Shown piece after piece: positions 15,822 through 24,059 of a stretch of DNA of 32,482 nt. The notes below the pieces were generated by a model that had not been told where the DNA came from, made no database searches, and saw nothing but the letters and a program-made list of their open reading frames with translations. The number at the start of each line of letters is the position of its first letter. The stretch's first letter is position 1. Made by a program: the position numbers and the translations under genes. The DNA is from Oleispira sp963933055 (GTDB taxonomy: Bacteria > Pseudomonadota > Gammaproteobacteria > Pseudomonadales > Oceanobacteraceae), in the NCBI GenBank assembly GCA_963933055.1, contig CAWVSY010000043.1, positions 1 through 32,482 of the forward strand. The letters run 5' to 3'.

Positions 15822-17216
15822 ATGAGCGGAACTATTGTTCAGATCATTGGCGCCGTTATCGACGTAGAATGCCCTCGTGACGAAGTGCCGAAGGTATATG
15901 ACGCCCTTACTGTTAATGGTACAGAAACAACTCTAGAAGTTCAGCAGCAGCTGGGTGACGGAATCGTTCGTACTATTGCGATGGGTTCTACTGAAGGCCT
16001 TAAACGTGGTCTTACGGTAACTAATACTGGCGCTCCTATTTCTGTACCGGTTGGTGTAGAAACTTTGGGTCGTATTATGGACGTGCTTGGCCGTCCAATC
16101 GATGAATGTGGCGAAATTGGTGCGAAAGAAGCTTCTTCTATCCACCGTGACGCTCCATCTTTCGATGAGCAAGCAAACTCTACAGATTTGCTAGAAACTG
16201 GTATCAAAGTAATCGATTTGATCTGCCCATTCGCTAAGGGTGGTAAAGTAGGTCTTTTCGGTGGTGCTGGTGTTGGTAAAACTGTAAACATGATGGAACT
16301 TATTAACAACATTGCAAAGGCACACTCCGGTTTGTCTGTATTCGCAGGTGTTGGTGAGCGTACTCGTGAAGGTAACGATTTCTACTACGAAATGGCTGAG
16401 TCTGGTGTTGTAAACCTAGACGATAAAGTTAAGTCTAAAGTAGCAATGGTTTATGGTCAGATGAATGAGCCTCCTGGTAACCGTTTACGTGTTGCTTTGA
16501 CGGGTCTTACTATGGCTGAGAAATTCCGTGATGAAGGTAAAGACGTTCTACTTTTCGTAGATAACATTTATCGTTATACATTGGCGGGAACAGAAGTATC
16601 TGCACTATTAGGTCGTATGCCTTCTGCCGTAGGTTATCAGCCAACTCTTGCTGAAGAGATGGGTGTTCTACAGGAACGTATTACTTCTACTAAGAACGGA
16701 TCTATTACTTCTGTTCAAGCGGTATACGTACCAGCGGATGACTTAACGGATCCATCTCCAGCAACAACGTTTGCTCACTTGGATTCTACCGTTGTACTTT
16801 CTCGTGACATCGCATCTAAGGGTATCTACCCAGCGATCGATCCATTAGACAGTACTTCTCGTCAGCTAGATCCTCTAGTTATCGGACAAGAGCACTACGA
16901 CATCGCTCGTGGCGTTCAAGGTGTTCTTCAGCGTTATAAAGAGCTGAAAGACATCATCGCTATTCTTGGTATGGACGAATTGTCTGACGAAGATAAGCAG
17001 TCTGTTAACCGTGCACGTAAGATTGAGCGTTTCTTGTCTCAGCCTTTCCACGTTGCAGAGATCTTCACAGGCGCACCTGGTAAATATGTTTCTCTGAAAG
17101 AAACCATCGCTGGTTTCCAAGGTCTTCTAAACGGTGACTATGATGATCTGCCTGAACAGGCGTTCTACATGGTTGGCGGTATTGATGAAGCCGTTGAGAA
17201 GGCTAAGAACCTGTAA
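15822..17216 (+). CDS. atpD: F1 ATP synthase subunit beta
   Basis: The 464-residue catalytic subunit. Walker A GGAGVGKT is at residues 147-154, the VGERTREGNDFY motif carries the catalytic Glu, and the LLFVDNIYRYTLAGTEVS Walker B segment and the DELSDEDK sequence (DELSEED in E. coli) of the C-terminal domain are all present. It is very close to the E. coli protein (460). AAGAGGAAG precedes the ATG. Confidence 0.99.
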   Translation: MSGTIVQIIGAVIDVECPRDEVPKVYDALTVNGTETTLEVQQQLGDGIVRTIAMGSTEGLKRGLTVTNTGAPISVPVGVETLGRIMDVLGRPIDECGEIGAKEASSIHRDAPSFDEQANSTDLLETGIKVIDLICPFAKGGKVGLFGGAGVGKTVNMMELINNIAKAHSGLSVFAGVGERTREGNDFYYEMAESGVVNLDDKVKSKVAMVYGQMNEPPGNRLRVALTGLTMAEKFRDEGKDVLLFVDNIYRYTLAGTEVSALLGRMPSAVGYQPTLAEEMGVLQERITSTKNGSITSVQAVYVPADDLTDPSPATTFAHLDSTVVLSRDIASKGIYPAIDPLDSTSRQLDPLVIGQEHYDIARGVQGVLQRYKELKDIIAILGMDELSDEDKQSVNRARKIERFLSQPFHVAEIFTGAPGKYVSLKETIAGFQGLLNGDYDDLPEQAFYMVGGIDEAVEKAKNL

Positions 17217-17233
17217 TCAAAGAGGCGAATACT

Positions 17234-17662
17234 ATGACCATGTTATCTGTCCATTGTGACATAGTCAGCGCAGAGGAAAATCTTTTCTCTGGGTTGGTGC
17301 AAATGGTAGTAGCAGCCGGTGAAATGGGTGACCTAGGTATTATCCGTGGTCACGCTCCTTTGCTTACTGCGTTGAAGCCAGGTCCTATTCGAGTCATCAA
17401 ACAAGATGGCAACGAAGAAGTGATCTACGTTTCAGGCGGTTATTTAGAAGTTCAGCCAAACGGTATTTCTGTTTTGGCTGATACCGCAGTGCGCGCTGGT
17501 GATCTCGATGAGGCCGCAGCATTAGAAGCACAGAAGCATGCTCAGAAAGCGTTAGAGAATCAGAGTTCAGACTTTGATACCTCTCGTGCTATGACTCAGT
17601 TGGCAGAAGCCGCAGCTCAGCTGCGTACGATCCAACAGATTCGTAAAAAAATGGGTAGATAA
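17234..17662 (+). CDS. atpC: F1 ATP synthase subunit epsilon
   Basis: A 142-residue subunit with an N-terminal beta-sandwich (GDLGIIRGHAPLLTALKPG is the family signature) and a C-terminal helical hairpin that can inhibit ATP hydrolysis. AGAGGCG at 17221-17227 favours ATG 17234 over the in-frame ATG six bases later. It is the last gene of the operon; its stop codon is part of a 21-base perfect palindrome, and a strong terminator follows. Confidence 0.98.
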   Translation: MTMLSVHCDIVSAEENLFSGLVQMVVAAGEMGDLGIIRGHAPLLTALKPGPIRVIKQDGNEEVIYVSGGYLEVQPNGISVLADTAVRAGDLDEAAALEAQKHAQKALENQSSDFDTSRAMTQLAEAAAQLRTIQQIRKKMGR

Positions 17663-17681
17663 TTTTAGTTTAACTAAAATT
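17661..17681. repeat. 21-base AT-rich palindrome at the atpC stop codon
   Basis: AATTTTAGTT-t-AACTAAAATT, ten perfectly paired bases around one T, starting within the atpC stop codon. It may help stabilise the 3' end of the atp transcript next to the terminator. Confidence 0.5.
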
Positions 17682-17690
17682 ATGCTTCAT

Positions 17691-17728
17691 AAAAAAACCG
17701 AACTCCAGCAATGGGGTTCGGTTTTTTT
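17691..17728 (+). terminator. Strong, probably bidirectional terminator after atpC
   Basis: A7-CCGAACTCC (17691-17706), loop AGCAAT, GGGGTTCGG-T7 (17713-17728), with one T-G pair. The A run on the left is a T run on the other strand, so it can also stop the convergent DHH phosphoesterase gene, whose stop codon is 34 bases away. Confidence 0.95.
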
Positions 17729-17761
17729 ATGTCTAAAATTTAATGAATGTTCGTTGAACTG

Positions 17762-18697
17762 TTAGCCGTCTTGGTTAATGCGTTTAATTAAGATATCTAG
17801 AACTTCGCCATACTGATCATTTGCAACTTGGCAGGTTCCCGCATTTCTATGGCCGCCACCTTCATGCTCTAAACACAATTCTCCGATATGGGTCTGGTGA
17901 CTGCGGTTGATAATTGATCCGCCGATGGCAAAAACAGTATTCTGCTTTTTCAGCCCCCACAGAACGTGAATAGATATATTTTGTTCAGGGAAGAGGGCAT
18001 AAATCATAAAGCGATTGCCGGCATAAATAATTTCTTCATCACGAAGATCAAGAACCACTAGGTTACTGTGAACCGTACTACAGCGTTTTAACTGGTCTTC
18101 AAATTGTTGTCGGTGTTCGTTATAAAGCTCTACGCGTTCTTTGACATCATCGAGTTGTAAAATTTGTTCGATATTATGGTCACGGCAATAATCAATTAAT
18201 TCCATCATCAACTGATAGTTGCTGACACGAAATTCTCTAAAGCGGCCAAGTCCTGTGCGGGAGTCCATTAAGAAGTTGAGCAATACCCATCCAGTAGGGT
18301 TAAGAATCTCATCACGATCGAATTGTGCTGAATCGGCTTTATCAACGGCCTCCATCATCTCAACGGATATCTCAGGAAAGCGAGTCGCACCGCCATAATA
18401 ATCGTATACTACGCGGGCGGCAGAGGGCGCTTCGGTATCGATAATGTGGTTGTCTGGATCATTATCGCCGCGACGCTTAAGTTCAGAGGCGTGATGATCA
18501 AAACTTAAATGACAGCCTGCTACGTAGGGTAGATTGGTTGTTATGTCATTCGCGCCAATATCAATAATGCCATCTTGCATGTCTTTCGGATGGACAAAAA
18601 GGATATCGTCAATCATGCCTAAATCTTTGAATAGAACAGCACATACCAGTCCATCGAAATCACTACGAGTTACTAAACGAAATTTTTGCTCTGCCAC
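17762..18697 (-). CDS. DHH-family phosphoesterase (exopolyphosphatase/nanoRNase-like)
   Basis: A cytoplasmic metal-dependent phosphoesterase of the DHH/DHHA1 superfamily. Visible are motif I SDFDGL (Asp13, Asp15), the DHH motif in SFDHHAS (67-69), and the DHHA1-type glycine/histidine motif GGGHRNAGT near residue 280. Relatives cleave polyphosphate, pyrophosphate, cyclic dinucleotides or very short RNAs; the substrate cannot be read from the sequence. The frame is open from TTG 18709, but GTG 18697 has GGAG five bases upstream (18703-18706 on this strand) and gives MAEQKFRLVTRSDFDG, 311 residues. It lies downstream of the TrmB-type regulator on the same strand, 125 bases apart, and converges on atpC. 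Confidence 0.85.
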   Translation of the reverse strand: MAEQKFRLVTRSDFDGLVCAVLFKDLGMIDDILFVHPKDMQDGIIDIGANDITTNLPYVAGCHLSFDHHASELKRRGDNDPDNHIIDTEAPSAARVVYDYYGGATRFPEISVEMMEAVDKADSAQFDRDEILNPTGWVLLNFLMDSRTGLGRFREFRVSNYQLMMELIDYCRDHNIEQILQLDDVKERVELYNEHRQQFEDQLKRCSTVHSNLVVLDLRDEEIIYAGNRFMIYALFPEQNISIHVLWGLKKQNTVFAIGGSIINRSHQTHIGELCLEHEGGGHRNAGTCQVANDQYGEVLDILIKRINQDG

Positions 18698-18822
18698 GAT
18701 ACTCTCCAAAACGGTATTCTTAGAAACGGTACTTAGAAACGTTTGCTCTTTGAATTCAGCATAGTCTAGATTTCAGTGTCAGCTATATTTAGTCTTCCCT
18801 TTTTCATTCACTTCTCAATTTA

Positions 18823-19584
18823 CTACAGAGCATTCCAAAGAGTATCGAACATCATTTGGTGTGTGCCTGAAATCGCATCGCTATCAATCACAACAGCGAC
18901 AGGAAAGTCATTTTTGGTTAGGCTAATCATGGCAACTTTCGGCGGGTAGATAGCAATGTATGATGCATCACCTTCGCCTTTCATCCATTTACGCTCGGCT
19001 AATTCCGCTTCATCACCGCCTGCGCCAATCGCTAATACCCGTACGAAAATACCTTTCGCAATCCGCTGTTTAGTAAATGTTGGGAAGGGTCTATAGAGGT
19101 GTTCTCGTAAGGCTTGAGTGGAGATGACAGAGTAGGATTTGTCACCTTTGTCGGTAGAGCTAAGAATATCTTTGAGAACGTACTCAACCCCTTCATCACC
19201 TTCATAGAAGCGTACATTACTGGTCGCAAATTCTGGTTTTAAATGACGAAGTGCCGGAATAATTTCCGTTTTTAAACTCGCTAATGTCGCTTCTAATTCT
19301 TGTTGTTTTTCTTCCGCTAATGCCAATAAACGTGATGGATCTTCCGCTTGAAAGATGCGACGTTTCCCTTTTGGAAGGTAATTAACAATGCCTTTTTTCA
19401 CTAATATTTTTAGTGTTTCGTAAGTACTGCCGCGGTTTATATCTGATTTTGCGGCAAGATCCCTAATGGATGCTGGGCCTAATTCTAATAAAGCAAGATA
19501 GATAGCAATTTCGCGGTCAGTAAGATCCAGAGATTTTAACGATGATAGATTCATGTGTTGTGCTGCTAAAAGAAGATCGTTCAT
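18823..19584 (-). CDS. TrmB-type winged-helix transcriptional regulator
   Basis: A 253-residue protein with an N-terminal winged helix-turn-helix of the TrmB type: LDLTDREIAIYLALLELGPASIRDLA, then INRGSTYETLKILVKKGIVNYLPKG-type recognition helix and wing, ending in FQAEDPSRLLALAEEKQQELE, a coiled-coil linker. The C-terminal half (from about residue 120) resembles a sensor domain with a phospholipase D-like fold (RFYEGDEGVEYVLKDIL). Such regulators are best known for sugar sensing in archaea; here the gene is divergent from glmU-glmS with 166 bases between the start codons, so control of amino-sugar synthesis is a fair guess. The start is uncertain: neither ATG 19584 nor ATG 19554 has a clear ribosome binding site. 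Confidence 0.8.
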   Translation of the reverse strand: MNDLLLAAQHMNLSSLKSLDLTDREIAIYLALLELGPASIRDLAAKSDINRGSTYETLKILVKKGIVNYLPKGKRRIFQAEDPSRLLALAEEKQQELEATLASLKTEIIPALRHLKPEFATSNVRFYEGDEGVEYVLKDILSSTDKGDKSYSVISTQALREHLYRPFPTFTKQRIAKGIFVRVLAIGAGGDEAELAERKWMKGEGDASYIAIYPPKVAMISLTKNDFPVAVVIDSDAISGTHQMMFDTLWNAL

Positions 19585-19593
19585 AGTAAATCA

Positions 19594-19614
19594 TTGTCAT
19601 TTATTTTGTGACAA
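19594..19614. promoter_or_regulatory. Inverted repeat between the TrmB-type regulator and glmU (candidate operator)
   Basis: TTGTCA-N9-TGACAA, perfect six-base arms, 10 bases upstream of the regulator start and about 137 before the glmU start. On the minus strand it lies just downstream of a TTGACT (-35-like) element at 19637-19642. Binding here could repress the regulator's own promoter and affect glmU. Confidence 0.45.
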
Positions 19615-19750
19615 AAATTATTGTAAATACCTTCAAAGTCAATAAACTGGCCTCCTAATAATTAATATGACAATCTTTAAGCTCAATTTTTACTGCACAA
19701 TTTCTGCTTTAAGAGTCACCCCCTTTTGCTACATGGAAGAATATCCAAAA

Positions 19751-21160
19751 ATGACCATTGATGTCGTTGTACTCGCCGCCGGTCAAGGCTCGCGAATGAA
19801 ATCTCTATTACCTAAAGTTTTGCACCCCATTGCTGGCAAACCTATGCTAGCCCACGTATTAGACAGCGCTAAAGCGGTTAACGCCGACGCGATGCATGTG
19901 GTGATTGGGCATGGCGCAGAAAAAGTTAAAACTGCATTCGAAAATGAAAAGAACTTAAGCTGGGCGTTACAAGCCGAGCAAAAAGGTACCGGTCATGCCG
20001 TCATGATGGCGCTAGACAGCTTAGCAGCAGAAGGCACCACCTTAATCTTATACGGTGATGTTCCGCTAACGCAGCCAGCAACGTTACAAGCCTTGATTGA
20101 ATTGTCGACGGAACAGCAGCTTGGCTTATTAACGGTCAACATGGCTGATAGCACAGGCTATGGCCGAATCGTTCGTGATGCAGACAAAAAAGTAACCGCA
20201 ATCGTTGAGCACAAAGATGCCAATGCCGAGCAGCTATTAATCAAAGAAGTGAATACAGGCATTCTAGCGGTGCCAACGGCTAAGCTGCATGAATGGTTGC
20301 CGACGTTGAGCAATGACAATGCTCAAGGCGAATATTATTTAACCGACATCATCGCGATGGCGGTTGCTCATGGCTTAACGGTTGAAACCTTGCAGCCAGA
20401 AAACGAACAAGAAACTTACGGCGTGAATAACCGTCAACAGCAGGCAGAACTAGAGCGCTGGTATCAGACTCAGCGTGTGAATGCTTTGATGGCGAACGGC
20501 GTAACGGTATTAGACCCAGCGCGTTTAGATATTCGTTTAGGTAGCTCTTTAGATAAGACAGCTAATGCAGGACTGACGGTCGGTAATGACGTCGTAATCG
20601 ATGTAAACGTTATCTTAGAAGGCGAAGTAACCCTAGGTGACGGCGTAGAAATCGGCCCTAACTGCATTATCAAAAACTCGACACTCGCCGCAGGCACTAA
20701 AGTTGAAGCTTTCTCGCATATCGAAGATGCAACGGTCGCTCAGTCTTGTGTGATTGGTCCTTACGCACGTTTGCGTCCAGGTGCTGATCTGGCTGATGGC
20801 GCGAGAGTTGGTAATTTCTGCGAAGTGAAAAAATCTCAAATCGGCGCTGGTGCAAAAGTGAATCACCTAACCTATATTGGTGATGCAACGATCGGTGCAA
20901 ACGCCAACATCGGTGCAGGTACGATTACTTGTAATTATGATGGTGTGAATAAATTCAAAACAAATATTGGTGAAAATGCCTTTATCGGCTCCAATTCCTC
21001 GTTGGTGGCTCCTGTAAAAATCGGTGCTAATGCAACGGTTGCCGCCGGTTCGACCATAACAAAAGAAGTCGCGGCAGAAGAACTTGCCGTTGCACGTGGT
21101 AAGCAAAGAAATATCAGTGGCTGGCAGCGTCCAGTGAAAACTGAATTGAACGCAAAATAG
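19751..21160 (+). CDS. glmU: Bifunctional UDP-GlcNAc pyrophosphorylase / GlcN-1-P acetyltransferase GlmU
   Basis: Makes UDP-N-acetylglucosamine, the precursor of peptidoglycan and lipopolysaccharide, in the cytoplasm. The N-terminal uridyltransferase domain begins MTIDVVVLAAGQGSRMKS and has PKVLHPIAGKPM. The C-terminal half is a left-handed beta-helix with the acetyltransferase residues in EVKKSQIGAGAKVNHLTYIGD and ITCNYDGVNKFKT. The frame is open from ATG 19667, but the extra residues resemble no GlmU; ATG 19751 gives 469 residues (E. coli 456), with GGAAG at 19735-19739. An in-frame ATG at 19733 is a possible alternative. glmS follows after 23 bases. Confidence 0.97.
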   Translation: MTIDVVVLAAGQGSRMKSLLPKVLHPIAGKPMLAHVLDSAKAVNADAMHVVIGHGAEKVKTAFENEKNLSWALQAEQKGTGHAVMMALDSLAAEGTTLILYGDVPLTQPATLQALIELSTEQQLGLLTVNMADSTGYGRIVRDADKKVTAIVEHKDANAEQLLIKEVNTGILAVPTAKLHEWLPTLSNDNAQGEYYLTDIIAMAVAHGLTVETLQPENEQETYGVNNRQQQAELERWYQTQRVNALMANGVTVLDPARLDIRLGSSLDKTANAGLTVGNDVVIDVNVILEGEVTLGDGVEIGPNCIIKNSTLAAGTKVEAFSHIEDATVAQSCVIGPYARLRPGADLADGARVGNFCEVKKSQIGAGAKVNHLTYIGDATIGANANIGAGTITCNYDGVNKFKTNIGENAFIGSNSSLVAPVKIGANATVAAGSTITKEVAAEELAVARGKQRNISGWQRPVKTELNAK

Positions 21161-21183
21161 AATTAAAACGGAATTATATAATC

Positions 21184-23025
21184 ATGTGCGGAATTGTTGG
21201 TGCTATTGCACAGCGTAATGTTAGCGAAATTTTATTAGAAGGCCTTCGTCGCCTTGAATACCGAGGATACGACTCTGCGGGCTTAGCCATTTTAAATGCA
21301 AGCGGTGATATTCAACGTACCCGCGCATTAGGTAAGGTCATTGAATTAGAAAATGCTATCTCAGCCAAGTATGGCGAAGAAGGCTTACACGGATCTATCG
21401 GTATTGCTCATACTCGCTGGGCAACCCACGGTGTACCCAGCGAAGAAAATGCCCACCCACACATGTCTTCCGACGAAGTGGTATTGGTGCATAACGGCAT
21501 TATTGAAAACTACCAAGAACTAAAAGTAGAGCTACAAGCACAAGGTTATGTGTTTAATTCTCAAACCGATTCCGAAGTGGTTATTCACCTAATTCATCGG
21601 GAATTGAAAAGTAACGACTTTGCCCAAGCGGTTAAAAATGCGATTTCACATCTTCACGGCGCGTTTGCCTTAGCCATTATGCAAAAAGGCAATCAAGAAG
21701 AAATGTGGGTTGCTCGCCAAGGTTCTCCTTTAGTAATTGGTGTAGGCATGGACGAGTTCTATGTGGGCTCAGATCCATTAGCACTCTTGCAAGTGACTGA
21801 CCGTTTCATTTATTTAGAAGAAGGCGATTTGGCACATATCACGCGTAAAAAACTAACGATTTTAGATAAAGATCATTCAGTTGTTGAACGTGCCATTACC
21901 GTATTCGATCATAAAATCGGCACGGCTGATAAAGGTGAATATAAGCACTTCATGCTGAAAGAAACCTTTGAGCAACCAACGGTGATTAAGCAGTGCTTAG
22001 AAGGTCGCATCTCAGAAACTAAAGTTCTCGATCAAGCGTTTGGTGTTAATGCCGGAGAGTTGTTAGATAAAGTTGAAGCGATTCAGATTATTGCCTGCGG
22101 TACCAGCTACCACTCAGGTATGGTGGCTAAATATTGGATTGAGCAATACGCCAATATCCCATGTCAGGTTGAGGTGGCGAGTGAGTTTCGTTATCGCCAT
22201 ACCGTGATCGCGAAAAATACTTTATTGATTACCATCTCTCAATCGGGTGAAACTGCTGATACGTTAGCCGCACTTCGCAAAGCGAAAGAAAAGGGTTTGC
22301 TTGCTAGCATGACGGTTTGTAACGTGCCGGGGTCTTCTTTGGTGCGTGAATCGGATCTTTGCTTAATGACCAATGCCGGTCCTGAAATTGGTGTTGCCTC
22401 AACCAAAGCCTTCACGACTCAGTTAACCGCTTTGCTATTGTTGACGGTTGCCTTGGCGAAACGTAATGGCATGAGTGAAGAAGCTGAAACTGAAATTGTT
22501 AACGCCCTTCATCAGCTACCTAGCTTAGTAGATCAAGCTTTACAGTTAGATCCAAAGATTGAAAAAATTAGCCAATTGTTTGCCGATAAACATCACAGCT
22601 TATTCTTGGGCCGCGGACCAATGTACCCAATTGCTCAAGAAGGTGCGTTGAAGTTAAAAGAAATTTCGTACATTCACGCTGAAGCCTATCCTGCGGGTGA
22701 ATTGAAGCATGGTCCATTAGCATTAGTTGATGAAGACATGCCGATTGTTACCGTTGCGCCAAAGAATGACTTGTTAGAAAAGCTAATTTCTAACCTAGAA
22801 GAAGTGAAAGCCCGTGGTGGTGAGTTATTTGTATTTGCAGATGAGTCAGTCAACATACATGACTTAGATGATCAGCATTTGCTATCGCTACCGACCGTAC
22901 CAAGCTGCCTTGAACCGATTGTTTACATCATACCTCTACAGTTGCTGTCGTATCACGTGGCAGTATTGAAAGGAACGGATGTGGATCAGCCGCGTAACTT
23001 AGCAAAATCGGTTACGGTTGAATAA
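21184..23025 (+). CDS. glmS: Glutamine--fructose-6-phosphate aminotransferase GlmS
   Basis: A 613-residue enzyme for the first committed step of amino-sugar synthesis (fructose-6-P plus glutamine to glucosamine-6-P). The N-terminal nucleophile Cys2 is in MCGIVGAI, with RWATHGVPSEENAHPH and the glutaminase domain. Two SIS domains follow (IACGTSYHSGMVAKYW; SQSGETADTLAALR; GRGPMYPIAQEGALKLKEISYIHAEA), and the C-terminus is NLAKSVTVE as in the family. E. coli GlmS has 609 residues. It is cotranscribed with glmU. No glmS ribozyme is expected or seen upstream; the 23-base gap is too short. Confidence 0.98.
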   Translation: MCGIVGAIAQRNVSEILLEGLRRLEYRGYDSAGLAILNASGDIQRTRALGKVIELENAISAKYGEEGLHGSIGIAHTRWATHGVPSEENAHPHMSSDEVVLVHNGIIENYQELKVELQAQGYVFNSQTDSEVVIHLIHRELKSNDFAQAVKNAISHLHGAFALAIMQKGNQEEMWVARQGSPLVIGVGMDEFYVGSDPLALLQVTDRFIYLEEGDLAHITRKKLTILDKDHSVVERAITVFDHKIGTADKGEYKHFMLKETFEQPTVIKQCLEGRISETKVLDQAFGVNAGELLDKVEAIQIIACGTSYHSGMVAKYWIEQYANIPCQVEVASEFRYRHTVIAKNTLLITISQSGETADTLAALRKAKEKGLLASMTVCNVPGSSLVRESDLCLMTNAGPEIGVASTKAFTTQLTALLLLTVALAKRNGMSEEAETEIVNALHQLPSLVDQALQLDPKIEKISQLFADKHHSLFLGRGPMYPIAQEGALKLKEISYIHAEAYPAGELKHGPLALVDEDMPIVTVAPKNDLLEKLISNLEEVKARGGELFVFADESVNIHDLDDQHLLSLPTVPSCLEPIVYIIPLQLLSYHVAVLKGTDVDQPRNLAKSVTVE

Positions 23026-23043
23026 TAAAATCGTAGATTAAGC

Positions 23044-23095
23044 CGAGCATGGATAGAAATCGATACAATATGGGTTTCTATTTCTGCTCGTTTTT
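23044..23095 (+). terminator. Terminator after glmS
   Basis: Interrupted stem: CGAGCA (23044-23049) with TGCTCG (23085-23090), and ATAGAAA (23053-23059) with TTTCTAT (23075-23081), followed by T23091-23095. It closes the glmU-glmS operon. Confidence 0.8.
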
Positions 23096-23140
23096 ATATT
23101 TCTTTTAAGCGCTTTCTTTAGATTCTTCTTTTATTTGTTC

Positions 23141-23182
23141 ATCTTTTATCTTTTATCTTTTATCTTTTATCTTTTATCTTTT
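23141..23182 (+). repeat. Heptanucleotide tandem repeat (ATCTTTT)6
   Basis: Six perfect contiguous copies of ATCTTTT, flanked by degenerate relatives on both sides (a pyrimidine-rich tract from about 23100 to 23190). It lies between the glmS terminator and the frnE promoter. Copy number of such repeats can change by slippage, so it may be a variable locus between strains. Confidence 0.95.
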
Positions 23183-23239
23183 CATTTGCTCAAGAGCTCT
23201 TTATTCAAAAAGCGAATATAAAACTTTGTGTGCTAGAAG

Positions 23240-23268
23240 TTGAGCGATCGTTCAAGTTGTCTTATAGT
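23240..23268 (+). promoter_or_regulatory. frnE-yghU-tetR promoter with overlapping palindromic operator
   Basis: -35 TTGAGC (23240-23245), 17-base spacer, -10 TATAGT (23263-23268). A 16-base palindrome, TTGAGCGA/TCGTTCAA (23240-23255, 7 of 8 pairs), covers the -35 and half the spacer. Size and placement are those of a TetR-family operator, and a TetR-family gene ends this operon, so autorepression is the simplest reading. Confidence 0.65.
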
Positions 23269-23324
23269 ATCTCTCGTTACATTATTAATGTGCTAAATTT
23301 TATATGCCAGCGAGGAGTGCAACC

Positions 23325-24008
23325 ATGAATAACCAGGTTAAAACGAACGAGACGATGGGAAGTAATGACAAGATCAAACTCGATATCGTATCGGATGTTA
23401 TGTGCCCATGGTGCATTGTGGGCTACAAGCGTTTAGAAGCCGCGATTAACGAGCTGGGCCTACAAGATAAAATCGAGATTGAATGGCAGCCCTTTGAGCT
23501 GAATCCTGATATGCCGCAGCAGGGTGAAAATCTTAGCGAACACATCATGCGTAAATACGGCTCTAGCCGTGAAGATAGTGCTAAGGCTCGTGATGATTTG
23601 ACGACGCTAGGTGCAGAGTATGGATTTACCTTTGATTATTTTGATGGCATGAACATTGTGAATACTCGCGATGCGCATATCTTATTAGATTTTGCTCATG
23701 AGCAAGGTTTGCAACATCAACTAAAGCAACGTTTATTCACCGCTTTCTTTACCGAGCGTAAAGACGTATCTGATCGTGCAGTATTGCTAGCAGAAGCTCA
23801 AGCGGTAGGCCTTGAGCCTGAAAGCGCAGCCGTCGCCTTAGAAGATGCTGAACGCCGTAGCCAAGTGGTTGATAAAGAGGTGTTTTGGCAGCAGCAAGGA
23901 ATCTCTGGTGTACCAACGGTTATCTTCAATCGAACCAGTGCGATTACCGGCGCTCATGCTCAAAGTACCTATAAGCAAGTTCTGCAAGAGTTGTTGGAAC
24001 AAGGCTAA
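23325..24008 (+). CDS. DsbA-family oxidoreductase, FrnE-like
   Basis: A 227-residue cytoplasmic thioredoxin-fold protein (no signal peptide). The redox motif CPWC is at residues 27-30 in DIVSDVMCPWCIVGYKRLE, a helical insertion follows, and the cis-proline loop is GISGVPTVIFN. FrnE-type proteins are thiol-disulfide oxidoreductases or isomerases linked to oxidative and metal stress. The frame is open from ATG 23304, but ATG 23325 has GAGGAG (23312-23317) seven bases upstream. It is the first gene of a three-gene operon with a glutathione transferase-like gene and a TetR regulator. Confidence 0.9.
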   Translation: MNNQVKTNETMGSNDKIKLDIVSDVMCPWCIVGYKRLEAAINELGLQDKIEIEWQPFELNPDMPQQGENLSEHIMRKYGSSREDSAKARDDLTTLGAEYGFTFDYFDGMNIVNTRDAHILLDFAHEQGLQHQLKQRLFTAFFTERKDVSDRAVLLAEAQAVGLEPESAAVALEDAERRSQVVDKEVFWQQQGISGVPTVIFNRTSAITGAHAQSTYKQVLQELLEQG

Positions 24009-24059
24009 TATAAAATGATGTTTAGTGAATCAATCTAATTATTTGTAGGAGTGACGGCA

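Noticed and set aside
21161..21183. glmS ribozyme upstream of glmS
   Set aside because: Only 23 bases separate glmU and glmS, and the ribozyme class belongs to Gram-positive bacteria.
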